Assembly: GCA_023079485.1 (NCBI GenBank)
Contig: CM041084.1
Coordinates: 127,531,292-127,595,291, forward strand
DNA from: Archilochus colubris
Taxonomy: Eukaryota > Chordata > Aves > Apodiformes > Trochilidae
DNA: 64,000 bases
Direction of reading: 5' to 3'
The first letter of the stretch is position 1. Every line of letters begins with the position of its first letter. The notes under the pieces are model-generated. The model had not been told where the DNA came from. It worked only from the letters and a program-made list of their open reading frames with translations, and did no database searches. The position numbers and the translations under genes are program-made. This document shows positions 52,353-63,046 of this stretch, one piece after another.

Positions 52353-55300
52353 GAGATGCAAATTGTTACGATAATTTGAGTAACATCATTCCTGTGATGT
52401 TTTTTTCTTCATCTGCTGACAGAAGAAGCCATAGATTAAGGTTTGAATTGCACAAAGAATTGAATCTGTTTCTGAGCCTTTGCTGATAGATACTGTACAA
52501 AAGGGAACAATGACAGCTCCTTTCTAGATCATAAGTACCTAAAAATTGGTTTCTAAGAGTCAGTGTCACCAATCCTGAGTACCTTTGTAGACCTGAGCCT
52601 GTGCAGAGCAATTAACATCTCTCACAGGTAGTTTATTCTTTCTTGCATATTATTCTCAAGAGAACTGTGAGCAGTGAAGCATTTGGTCCTTGAGAGTGTC
52701 AGCCTTTGTCACCTCCCCCCAGCACAGATGTCAGGCTCCAGCACAAGACAGGCCCCTGCTCTAAGGCCCCAGCTCTTCTTACTGGTGAGTGGCAGGTGCT
52801 GGATATTTCTACTACAGCCTTTTTCTGGATGGAAGTTACACATCAGCTCTGCAACAGTTCTCATTGCACTGGAAGAGGGGCTGTGGTGCTGAGCACTGGC
52901 TAGAGACCCACAGTCTTGAGCCCAGGTGAACTCTCCACCCTTCCTCCCCAGCCCCTGAGGCTTTGGGCACACATTTAGCCATCGGTTGGCCAGGTGAGAA
53001 ACCTGGCAGGTTGGTGCCTGCAGCATTAAAGCAACTGATTGATGTGAAAAGGTCTTTACTGTGCCCAAAGTGTCAGCCGCAGTGCCTGTTTTCATGTGGT
53101 CTGTCGTGGTCCCAGTCTGTGCCCATCCAGAGCTAAGGATGGAGGATCCCTGGGAAGCCAGGGCAGGCTTCTGGGCTAGCACTAGTTGGCCTGCAGCGGG
53201 GATGGTGCAGAGCTCTCCAACGTCTGTTTAAAGAGGTGATGACCTTGTTGCCACTCCTCCCCTGTGTTAGCACACCAGGACTCATACAGCAACACACCAT
53301 TACAGCCCAGATGTTTCCTCAGCCAGGGTTGGACATCTGATAGGGTCTCCTTCCCAACCTGCTGGAATGCAAGGAGGGTTTGTCATTACTTGAAGTGGGA
53401 ACAGGTTTTGCCCTGGCTTTATTCAGAAATGAATTTAGACAGAGTGGAGGTATCTACTCCAGAAGTAATTTAGTCCTGGTTCTTCCTCATCATTTCCCTT
53501 GAGCTCTCATGCTGCCTGCTGAGATATTCTCAGTCCAGAACAGCACGTACAGGGTTTCCCTCACAGCCAGGTCAGATTAGGGGCATTAGCTGGGGTGGTT
53601 CTGAGTTCACTGATGCACCAGGTCCAGAAGATACAGAACATATATGTCTGTGAAAAAAGGACATGACAGCACAAAGTGCCATCAGGGCTGCTGCATTCTC
53701 ACTGCTGTTGGACTGTTTCTGCCTCTTATCTGTGACTGCTTAATATAAACATCATAATCTCTCAAGAGGGAGCCACAGTGCTCCCTCATCCCTGTCAAAT
53801 GCCCTTACTCAAACCATCATGTTTTCTTTAAGTCTCCCCAGTCCCTTTCTCTCTCATGTCCTACATCTCTCCTATCCAACCCTGAAATAGGATGCAATTC
53901 TAACAGAAGGAGGGTTTGTGTCCCTGTCTCCTCTCCTTTGTTTTAGCAGTTATTGAAGCTTCCTGGGAGCTAGCTGATATTTTGAGCTCTGACCTCACCT
54001 CTTGCTTCCCAAAGGAGTATTCACCTTGTAACAGTCAAGAGAGGCAAAAAGAGGTGCCACTTCAAAAGAAAACAGTGAATCATGATCCATTCTTTGAAAC
54101 AAATTATGTAAGTGCCTTTTCTCTAAAGGTTTCCCTGACTTTGGGTCTCCTAGGGGTACAAGCATCTACTTGCAGAACTGAATTAATCCTCTCAGATCCT
54201 TAGATCTGCAGCCTTCTTCCTACACCTTGGTTTTTATTAATAGAAGGTTAGATGTCAGACATCTCTGAAGAAATATCCAGAAACCCCCTACTCAAAGACA
54301 CCTGACCATGTGGTGTATGGACATCCAATTTGTTACAAGGAATCCTGTGTGCTACTCAACATGTTCTGTACCGCCCAAATTCCCCACTGTTTCCTTGGGA
54401 TTTGGGTGTTTGTGTTACTATTTGTGTTGTTTGTTCTGGGTTTTTTTTTTCATAAGTTTTCTATTTAAAAGTGTTTGTTGGTTGTAGACCCACTATGCAG
54501 CTGTTCTAAACTTCTTGCTGGGTTAAGCCAAGTGAAGCCATTGGCTTTGTATAAGGCATGCAGTTTCTCCAGCCACCTTTGTGATCCATCACTTATCTCT
54601 AGCTTTTTAGTGGCCTCCAACTAGTCCATCTTCATGTTCCAATATAGAGAAAAATGCATTACATTAAAAAGAAATAACTATTTCTGGTTCTTTTCCTTTC
54701 ATAAAGTGAAAGAGAAGTGTTCATAGCAGTTAATGGAATATGGTGGTTGGTTATAACAAAGCAGTGTTATGACTTACTCAATGCTGAGGCTGTTGTACAG
54801 TAGGTGTTACCTATCCCAGTAATGGGGGCATGGTGAAATTAAGTATAGAATTTTTTTCCCAATGAATTAACAAGTAAGCATTTGTAAGATCAAATGCTTA
54901 TATCATTCTCTATAAAGTTAATTAAATTCAAGTAGCTTACACTGCATGATTGGAATCCTAAACTTCAGCTGCATGTGTTTAATTTTTCCATATACAGGCC
55001 AGGTCAACAAAATTAATAAATATCCAGTATATCCTACCACATTGCAAGCATGTTCTTCTTCACATTCAATTTTAATTAGGACCAAACTACCGTGAATCAT
55101 TTGAAAGGTGCTTGGGACCCATTTTAATGACATGCTTTGTCTGTTTTTCCGTGCAAATTTTAGCTGGTGTCCTCATGGAGAAGATAATTAGCAATATACA
55201 AATATGTTCCTCAGAAAGCAAAGTTGTCTTTGTTACTTAGTGAAACGAAAAAAGACACACATGGCTCTCATTCAAGCATGGTAATTTTCTACTGAGTAGG

Positions 55301-56662
55301 TATGCACACGAACAACTGAAATAAAATGTTCTGTATCTTTCTTCTGGTTTGTTACTCAGGTGCAATGTGTGAATTTAGACATTAAAAGAGAGGGGATTCT
55401 TCTCCTGCAGTGAAGGTACATGCTAGAAGAAGCCACGTCCCACCCACAGCTGCTAAAAAGGAAACAGCAGCTCTGAGCTGTGTCTGGAGGTGTCTCCATT
55501 GGGCACTGGGGACACACTGTCCTGTGCCTCTCTGCCCAGGGGGATGTCACCAGCCACTGCCCAACACAAGTTGTTAAATCAGAATTTCTTCTATCCACAT
55601 TCCTAAAGCAGTCACAATCATGACAAACAATGATAGTTTGCATTAAAAAATACATTGTATGTCAGTGTAGGTGAGTTGAACCTGTTTAGAAAGGACAGGC
55701 TGCCTTCACTCTGCTCTCTGGTGTGCTTGCTGCCCTATGCACGAGCTGCTGCATTATCTTTTGCTCTAATACATATGGAAGTGCTTTACTACCAACCTAA
55801 GATAATAACAATTGGCTTTTTTTAATCTTCTTTAAGAGAATTTACAGACTTTTTGCACTTTTCTAAAAATGTACCGGAGGAAGACACTGTAATTCCAGAG
55901 AATGGAACAAAGTCCTATGTCCTACTTCGAGTTCTTGTTCTTTATTAATCAGGGCAAGAGTTCTCTGCTCCAGAATAATTCCTTACTGCCTTGATTGCTA
56001 TATCTTTTCCCAGTTCATTTACAAATAGGACTCCTACCATGGTAAAAGTGAAACACTTCACTACAAACTGCTTCACCAGCAGATCAAATTATCTCTCTCA
56101 ATCAATCTTCTGTGTGGGGCTCTCCAGATGGCTCTTCTTTCTTGGTTGCTGCTGATACACTGTGCTGTTGTGCAAGCTAACCCCTCTCATTAATTCTGCC
56201 TGGTTGTTTTTGTCAGCATGACTTGCTAGAGTGCAGACAGAGCCAAAGTTTGCAAAAATTTCCATGCGACTGAAGGGCATTCTGCAGGGAGGAGACGTGA
56301 GAGAAGTCATCTTTTATTAGTGCGAGTGTTTGAACACAACATACAGAAAAAAGTACAGAAGTGGCAGATTCTTTAGCTTCTGCTTTTTCTGCAGGGGTGA
56401 GCCCTTTGTCAAGGAGTCAAAGTGAGTTTCATGAAAACTGAGAGAAACTCTTTAACTCTTGGAGTTCTAGGAATGCCCTGTGAGTTGCAAACAACTTTCT
56501 TTTCTGAGATTTTATATTTCAGCAGGTGGCTTTCTGTATGTACAAGTGCCTCACACCTAACAAACGAGCCCTTTTCCCTGGGCCTTTGAAGGCAGCTTCT
56601 GCCAGAACCTCCTCTGTGGTGCAAGTTGACCATCTGTGCAGGGTGAATCCTTTAAGCTTGTG
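52353..56662. other. Intergenic, no gene recognised
   Basis: Repeat-poor sequence up to the ERV insertion. Small frames (for example 53916-54203 plus and 52709-53182 minus) show no recognisable domain. If the large duplication is real, this stretch should recur to the right of the window. Confidence 0.5.
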
Positions 56663-57441
56663 TGTCACGGTTTAACACTGACCCGGCAATTAAACCGAAT
56701 AACAGACGCTCTCTATTAATCTCTCTCTCCCCTCGATGAAGAAAGGAGAGAGAATAAGGGAGAGAGACTTATGAGTTGGAAACTAAACTACACAACTTTA
56801 ATGAAACAGTAATGGTAAATAGGGAAAAATTACTAAATATATACAAATATACAGGAAAATGGAAACTACATTCCTCCCCCCTCTCCCCCAATAACTCTCA
56901 CGTCACCACCGAGGCTGTAGGGCAGCCCTGGGAAAGTCCAGGCTGGACTCCTGGAGTCGGCAGCAGTCGGGAACCGGAGGCAGGAACACACAGATATGGG
57001 CTGGCACGGATCAGGAGCACAGGCAGACGAACGAACCGGATCCTTCCAGGATGCCAAGGAGGAAGGGAAGCAGGAAAAGATCTGGCTTGGCCCACGTGGT
57101 GCCCCAAATTTATACTGAGTGTGACGTATATGGGATGGAATACTCTGTTTGGTCAATTCTAGCATCTATCTTGTCTGTTCCTCCCCAAAGGAGGGCTCAG
57201 GTGGGGCCTCTGTGTCCTCCTGGACGGTAAAATGTTTTCCTCAGAGCGGAGGAAAGCAGTGTCCTTGGCCTGCATACCAGTCTCTAGCAGTAACTATAAA
57301 CCTCAAGTGTTATCAATCCTAGAAACAGACACTGAGAAACTTGCTGTTAGTTTCACAAGTGCAGCTACTTACAAGGGACTTAGCTAAAAGCAAAAAATAC
57401 AGAAACAGAAAACCACCTTTATCCTGGCCCAAACCAGGACA
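56663..57441 (-). repeat. LTR A (3' LTR of the proximal provirus)
   Basis: A 779-bp LTR with TG...CA ends, preceded on the minus strand by a polypurine tract. A TATA-type box (TATAAATT, 57107-57114) and, about 305 bp further on, an ATTAAA poly(A) signal (56797-56802) lie in the order expected for a retroviral promoter and terminator. A perfect 8-bp inverted repeat (56723-56730 with 56745-56752) could form a hairpin in the transcript. Confidence 0.92.
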
Positions 57442-57453
57442 TTCCACCCCTTA
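57442..57453 (-). other. Polypurine tract of the ERV
   Basis: The minus strand reads AAGGGGTGGAA directly before the LTR TG. This is the usual plus-strand DNA primer site of retroelements, which fixes the element's orientation. The same tract lies next to LTR B at 61205-61216. Confidence 0.85.
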
Positions 57454-57855
57454 TTCCATACCATTTGCGTCATGCTCCAATCATTACTAACTCTTATCCC
57501 TAAACATATCTATACACAAATTACTACAATCTCTCTGTGCTAAAAATCACTAAGTAATTCAGTCTACAATTGCAGATGTTCATCTATTGTAGCAGATTCT
57601 CAAAAGAAGGACCAGTCTTCAGAGTTCATGTCCATGGTTCACAAGTTGCAGGTTGCAGATGGTAATTTCGAGGAAGTTACTGGATGCCAGCCGATGAACC
57701 TAGTTCTGGTTTCATCACCACAAAATCATCCTGAAAAACACTCATAGAACACTGTTAGTTTATGCAACAGTTCACATAACAGTAGTTATGGTGGGATACA
57801 AGTTCATGACTCCCAAAGAGTCTATGCATTACTGATTAAGCTAGACAAGCAGAAA
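57454..57855 (-). other. ERV region between integrase stop and polypurine tract, no env
   Basis: About 400 bp without an open frame of note. No envelope-like sequence (signal peptide, fusion motif or transmembrane anchor) is visible, consistent with an env-less family. Confidence 0.75.
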
Positions 57856-58779
57856 TTAGGAATTCTCACCTAGTGTTAGATTCCCTTGTGGTACACATTG
57901 TACTTCTCCATCCTTCATCATCACCCACCAAGTGTGTCCAGGCCCTTGAGCGAAAGCAACCCCACGAATGGGTTTGCCTTTGCCCGAGGCAGGATAAATC
58001 CAAACTGTTTTTCCTAGCAGATTCTTTTCATGCACCACAGGCACTTTGTCCCCATCTACTGTGTGTAGAAGATCTGACTGAGCAGGACCAGCTCGATTGA
58101 TGGAACCCCTGGTATTAACTAACCAGGTAGCTTTTGCCAAGTGCTTGTCCCAGTTTTTGAAAGTTCCACCACCCATTGCCTTTAAGGTAGTTTTTAACAG
58201 ACCATTGTACCTTTCAATTTTACCTGAGGCTGGTGCATGATAGGGGATATGGTATATCCACTCAATACCATGTTCCTTGGCCCAGTTATTTATGAGACTA
58301 TTTTTGAAATGAGTTCCATTATCTGACTCAATTCTCTCTGGTGTACCATGTCTCCACAAGACTTGTTTCTCTAGGCCCAGGATAGTGTTCGGGGCTGTGG
58401 CATGAGGCACAGGATATGTTTCCAGCCATCCTGTACTTGCCTCCACCATTGTAAGCACATAGCGCTTACCCTGGCGAGTTTGAGGCAATGTGATGTAGTC
58501 GACTTGCCAGGCCTCCCCATACCTATATTTTGACCATCTCCCTTCATACCATAGAGGTTTCAACCTTTTAGCTTGCTTAATTGCAGCACATATGTCACAA
58601 TCGTGGATAACCTGTGAAATAGAGTCCAAAGATAAATCCACCCCTCGGTCACGAGCCCATCGATATGTTCCATCCCTGCCTTGATGACCTGAAGCATTGT
58701 GGGCCCATTTGGCCAAAAACAGTTCACCTTTATGGTCCCAGTCCAGATCTATTTGGAACACTTGAGCAGCCTCATCTGC
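57856..58779 (-). pseudogene. ERV pol, integrase part (copy 1)
   Basis: About 300 open codons in the same frame as the reverse transcriptase but separated from it by one TGA at 58780-58782. Counting from the ATG at 58761, the zinc-binding HHCC set is visible (H21, H26, C55, C58). The DDE catalytic triad is complete: D88 (QVDYITLP), D147 (ESDNGTHF) and E183 (SGKIERYN), with exactly 35 residues between the last two. A C-terminal DNA-binding-type region follows. The integrase segment itself shows no internal break. Because the upstream stop cuts it off from the rest of pol, I class it as a pseudogene. Confidence 0.9.
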
Positions 58780-60407
58780 TCATTGGTTGTTTCGATGTTC
58801 CTCCGTAGCTCGATATGAAGGTACGTGGGCATCTACGTGACGCACTTTTACATCAAGTTTCTCTAACTTAGCAGCAATGTCTTTCCAGAGTTCAGCAGCC
58901 CAGATAGGTTTATCTCTACGTTGCCAGTTGCTTTGCTTCCACTGCTTTAACCAACCCCATAAGGCATTTGCTACCATCCATGAGTCAGTATAGAGATAAA
59001 GTCTCGGCCACTTTTCTTGTTCAGCAATGTCCAAAGCCAATTGGATAGCTTTTACCTCTGCAAATTGACTTGATTCACCATCTCCTTCATCTGCTTTTGC
59101 AACTAGTCGTGTAGGATTCCATACGGCAGCTTTCCACCTTCGATGGCCTCCTACCAGACGACAGGATCCATCAGTGAAAAGAGCATATTGTTTCTCACTC
59201 TCTGGTAGTTGGTCATATGGTGGGGCTTCTTCAGCCCGTTTTACGACTTTTCCTGGTGGCATTCCAAAGTGTTTGCCTTCTGGCCAATGTGTTATTGCTT
59301 CTACAATTCCTGGACGATTGAGTCTTCCTATCCTAGCTCTCTGTGAGATTAAAGCAATCCATTTACTCCAGGTAGCATCGGTAGCATGATGGGAAGATTC
59401 TCTACCTGTGTACATAAAACCCAGTACAGGTAATCGTGGCACTAGGAGGAGCTGTGCTTCAGTACCAATCACTTCCGAAGCAGCTCTGACTCCTTCGTAT
59501 GCGGCCAATATCTCTTTTTCAGCAGCTGTGTAGTTGGCTTCGGAGCCTTTGTAGTTTCGACCCCAAAATCCTAGAGGTCGACCTCGAGTCTCTCCTGGAG
59601 CTTTCTGCCAGAGGCTCCATGTAGGACCATCACCTCCATCTCCGGTGTAAAGCACATTTTTGATGTCTGGCCCTGTTCGAATTGGTCCAAGGGCCATTGC
59701 CTGCACAATCTCCTGTTTAATATTCTCAAAAGCAGCTTGTTGTTCTGAGCCCCATTTAAAGTCTTTCTTCTTCCGGGTAACCTCGTAGAGAGGTTTCACA
59801 ACCTGATTATATAAAGGAATATGCATTCTCCAGAAACCAACAGTTCCTAAGAAGGACTGAGTTTCCTTTTTGGTAGTTGGTGGGGCCATAGCTGTTATTT
59901 TGTTAATCACGTCCATTGGGATGTGGCGACGTCCATCTTGCCACTTAACTCCCAAAAACTGTATCTCTTGTGCAGGTCCCTTAACCTTGCTTCTTTTAAT
60001 AGCAAAACCAGCCTCTAGAAGGATTTCAATTATCTTCTTACCTTTCTCGTAGACTTCCTTTGCTGAGTCACCCCATACAATGATGTCATCGATGTATTGT
60101 AGATGTTCTGGAGCTCCACCCTTTTCCAAGGTATCATGGATCAGTCCATGGCAGATGGTAGGACTGTGTTTCCACCCCTGGGGCAGTCGATTCCAAGTGT
60201 ACTGGACACCTCTCCAGGTGAAGGCAAACTGTGCTCTGCATTCTGGTGCTATAGGAATAGCAAAAAACGCATTAGCAATGTCAATAGTAGCATACCACCT
60301 GGCTGCCTTTGACTCCAGCTCATACTGAAGTTCTAGTATGTCCGGCACAGCAGCACTTAGTGGTGGTGTAACCTCATTCAGGGCACGATAGTCCACTGTC
60401 AGCTCGA
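58780..60407 (-). pseudogene. ERV pol, reverse transcriptase-RNase H (copy 1), N-truncated
   Basis: An uninterrupted frame from just after the primer binding site to a TGA at 58780-58782. Numbering from the frame start at 60438, the reverse transcriptase has its first catalytic Asp at D53 (TIDIANAFF), LPQG at 85-88 and YIDD at 115-118. RNase H has all four acidic residues: D423 (FTDGS), E461 (FAEVKA), D485 (YTDSW) and D536 (HVDAH). The fingers start abruptly at VDYRALNE, so the N-terminal reverse transcriptase, protease and gag are gone. The TGA corresponds to CGA in copy 2, a CpG-to-TpG type change. Confidence 0.92.
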
Positions 60408-60425
60408 GCCCCACGTTGGGCGCCA
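60408..60425 (-). promoter_or_regulatory. Retroviral primer binding site, tRNA-Lys type
   Basis: The minus strand reads TGGCGCCCAACGTGGGGC, the classical 18-nt site for tRNA-Lys(1,2), 7 nt after the LTR end at 60433. Reverse-transcriptase coding sequence begins immediately after it. A normal provirus would have a leader and gag here. Confidence 0.88.
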
Positions 60426-60432
60426 ATAAATC

Positions 60433-61204
60433 TGTCACGGTTTAACACTGACCCGGCAATTAAACCGAATAACAGACGCTCTCTATTAATCTCTCTCTCC
60501 CCTCGATGAAGAAAGGAGAGAGAATAAGGGAGAGAGACTTATGAGTTGGAAACTAAACTACACAACTTTAATGAAACAGTAATGGTAAATAGGGAAAAAT
60601 TACTAAATATATACAAATATACAGGAAAATGGAAACCACATTCCTCCCCCCTCTCCCCCAGTAACTCTCACGTCACCACCGAGGCTGTAGGGCAGCCCTG
60701 GGAAAGTCCAGGCTGGACTCCTGGAGTCGGCAGCAGTCGGGAACCGGAGGCAGGAACACACAGATATGGGCTGGCACGGATCAGGACCACAGGCAGACGA
60801 ACGGACAGGATCCTTCCAGGATGCCAGGAGGGAGAGCAGAAGCGATCTGGCTCGGCCCTCGTGATGCCTCAAATTTATACTGAGTGTGACGTATATGGGA
60901 TGGAATACTCTGTTTGGTCAATTCTGGCATCTATCTTGTCTGTTCCTCCCCAAAGGAGGGCTCAGGTGGGGCCTCTGTGTCCTCCTGGACGGTAAAATGT
61001 TTTCCTCAGAGCGGAGGAAAGCGTGTCCTTGGCCTGCATACCAGTCTCTAGCAGTAACTATAAACATCAAGTGTTATCAATCCTAGAAACAGACACTGAG
61101 AAACTTGCTGTTAGTTTCACAAGTGCAGCTACTTACAAGGGACTTAGCTAAAAGCAAAAGTACAGAAACAGAAAACCACCTTTATCCTGGTCCAAACCAG
61201 GACA
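60433..61204 (-). repeat. LTR B (central LTR, 5' LTR of the proximal provirus)
   Basis: 772 bp, similar to LTR A along its whole length, with clustered differences around the GGATCC-containing segment (60785-60870). It serves as 3' LTR for the distal half provirus (preceded by a polypurine tract) and as 5' LTR for the proximal one (followed by the primer binding site). This is the configuration expected after LTR-LTR unequal recombination. Confidence 0.92.
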
Positions 61205-61216
61205 TTCCACCCCTTA

Positions 61217-61618
61217 TTCCATACCATTTGCGTCATGCTCCAATCATTACTATCTCTTATCCCTAAACATATCTATACACAAATTACTACTATCTCTCTG
61301 TGCTAAAATTCACTAAGTAATTCAGTCTACAATTGCAGATGTTCATCTATTGTAGCAGATTCTCAAAAGAAGGACCAGTCTTCACAGTTCATGTCCATGG
61401 TCCACAAGTTGTAGGTTGCAGATGCTAATTTCAAGGAAGTCACTGGATGTCAGCCGATGAACCTAGTTCTGGTTTCATCACCACAAAATCATCCTGAAAA
61501 ACACTCATAGAACACTGTTAGTTTATGCAACAGTTCACATAACAGTAGTTATGGTGGGATACAAGTTCATGACTCCCAAAGAGTCTATGCATTACTGATT
61601 AAGCTAGACAAGCAGAAA
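61217..61618 (-). other. ERV region between integrase stop and polypurine tract, copy 2
   Basis: Equivalent of 57454-57855, with scattered substitutions. No env-like frame. Confidence 0.75.
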
Positions 61619-62481
61619 TTAGGAATTCTCACCTAGTGTTAGATTCCCTTGTGGTACACATTGTACTTCTCCATCTTTCATCATCACCCACCAAGTGTGT
61701 CCAGGCCCTTGAGCGAAAGCAACCCCACGAATGGGTTTGCCTTTGCCCGAGGCAGGATAAATCCAAACTGTTTTCCCTAGCAGATTCTTTTCATGCACCA
61801 CAGGCACTTTGTCCCCATCTACTGTGTGTAGATGATCTGACTGAGCAGGACCAGCTCGATTGATGGAACCCCTGGTATTAACTAACCAGGTAGCTTTTGC
61901 CAAGTGCTTGTCCCAATTTTTGAAAGTTCCACCACCCATTGCTTTTAAGGTAGTTTTTAACAGACCATTGTACCTTTCAATTTTACCTGAGGCTGGTGCA
62001 TGATAGGGGATATGGTATATCCACTCAATACCATGTTCTTTGGCCCAGTTATTTATGAGACTATTTTTGAAATGAGTTCCATTATCTGACTCAATTCTCT
62101 CTGGTGTACCATGTCTCCACAAGACTTGTTTCTCTAGGCCCAGGATAGTGTTCCGGGCTGTGGCATGAGGCACAGGATATGTTTCCAGCCATCCTGTACT
62201 TGCCTCCACCATTGTAAGCACATAGCGCTTACCCTGGCGAGTTTGAGGCAATGTGATGTAGTCGACTTGCCAGGCCTCCCCATACCTATATTTTGACCAT
62301 CTCCCTTCATACCATAGAGGTTTCAACCTTTTAGCTTGCTTAATTGCAGCACATATGTCACAATCGTGGATAATCTGTGCAATAGAGTCCAAAGATAAAT
62401 CCACCCCTCGGTCACGAGCCCATCGATATGTTCCATCCCTGCCTTGATGACCTGAAGCATTGTGGGCCCATTTGGCCAAAA
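61619..62481 (-). pseudogene. ERV pol, integrase part (copy 2)
   Basis: Nearly the same integrase as copy 1, with HHCC and DDE motifs present. It is broken upstream differently: the A-run that has five bases in copy 1 (58715-58719) has four here (62478-62481). This shifts the frame between RNase H and integrase. The frame from 62479 onward is open to the normal stop. Confidence 0.9.
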
Positions 62482-63046
62482 CAGTTCACCTTTATGGTCC
62501 CAGTCCAGATCTATTTGGAACACTTGAGCAGCCTCATCTGCTCGTTGGTTGTTTCGATGTTCCTCCGTAGCTCGATATGAAGGTACGTGGGCATCTACGT
62601 GACGCACTTTTACATCAAGTTTCTCTAACCTAGTAGCAATGTCTTTCCAGAGTTCAGCAGCCCAGATAGGTTTATCTCTACGTTGCCAGTTGTTTTGCTT
62701 CCACTGCTTTAACCAACCCCATAAGGCATTTGCTACCATCCATGAGTCAGTATAGAGATAAAGTCTTGGCCACTTTTCTTGTTCAGCAATGTCCAAAGCC
62801 AATTGGATAGCTTTTACCTCTGCAAATTGACTTGATTCACCATCTCCTTCATCTGTTTTTGCAACTAGTCGTGTAGGATTCCATACGGCAGCTTTCCACC
62901 TTCGATGGCCTCCTACCAGACGACAGGATCCATCAGTGAAAAGAGCATATTGTTTCTCACTCTCTGGTAGTTGGTCGTATGGTGGGGCTTCTTCAGCCCG
63001 TTTTACCACTTTTCCTGGTGGCATTCCAAAGTGTTTGCCTTCTGGC
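62482..63046 (-). pseudogene. ERV pol, RNase H remnant (copy 2), truncated at duplication junction
   Basis: Begins abruptly at EGKHFGMPPGKVV, the point where ERV similarity stops and CR1 similarity starts. The RNase H motifs FTDGS, FAEVKA, YTDSW and HVDAH are present. Where copy 1 has the TGA stop, this copy has CGA (62542-62544), so the frame reads on until the 1-bp deletion at 62478-62481. The reverse-transcriptase part lies beyond the junction and is missing. Confidence 0.9.

Larger units (their letters stand above)
56663..63046 (-). mobile_element. ERV partial tandem array (half provirus - LTR - provirus - LTR), class III/ERV-L-like
   Basis: On the minus strand the order is: RNase H-integrase remnant (63046 to about 61619), LTR B (61204-60433), primer binding site, reverse transcriptase-RNase H, integrase, LTR A (57441-56663). 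Gag, protease and env are absent. The LTRs start TGTCCTGG and end CGTGACA in element orientation, with TG...CA termini. Pol resembles the env-less ERV-L-like families common in songbirds. That class assignment rests on recalled similarity and is moderate. Internal copies differ at about 26 sites in 1.84 kb and the LTRs at about 20 sites in 0.78 kb, counted by eye. Target-site duplications cannot be tested, because the distal end is cut off by the duplication junction. Confidence 0.9.

Noticed and set aside
57454..57855. Possible env gene downstream of ERV integrase
   Set aside because: Only about 400 bp, with no long frame and no signal peptide or transmembrane segment.
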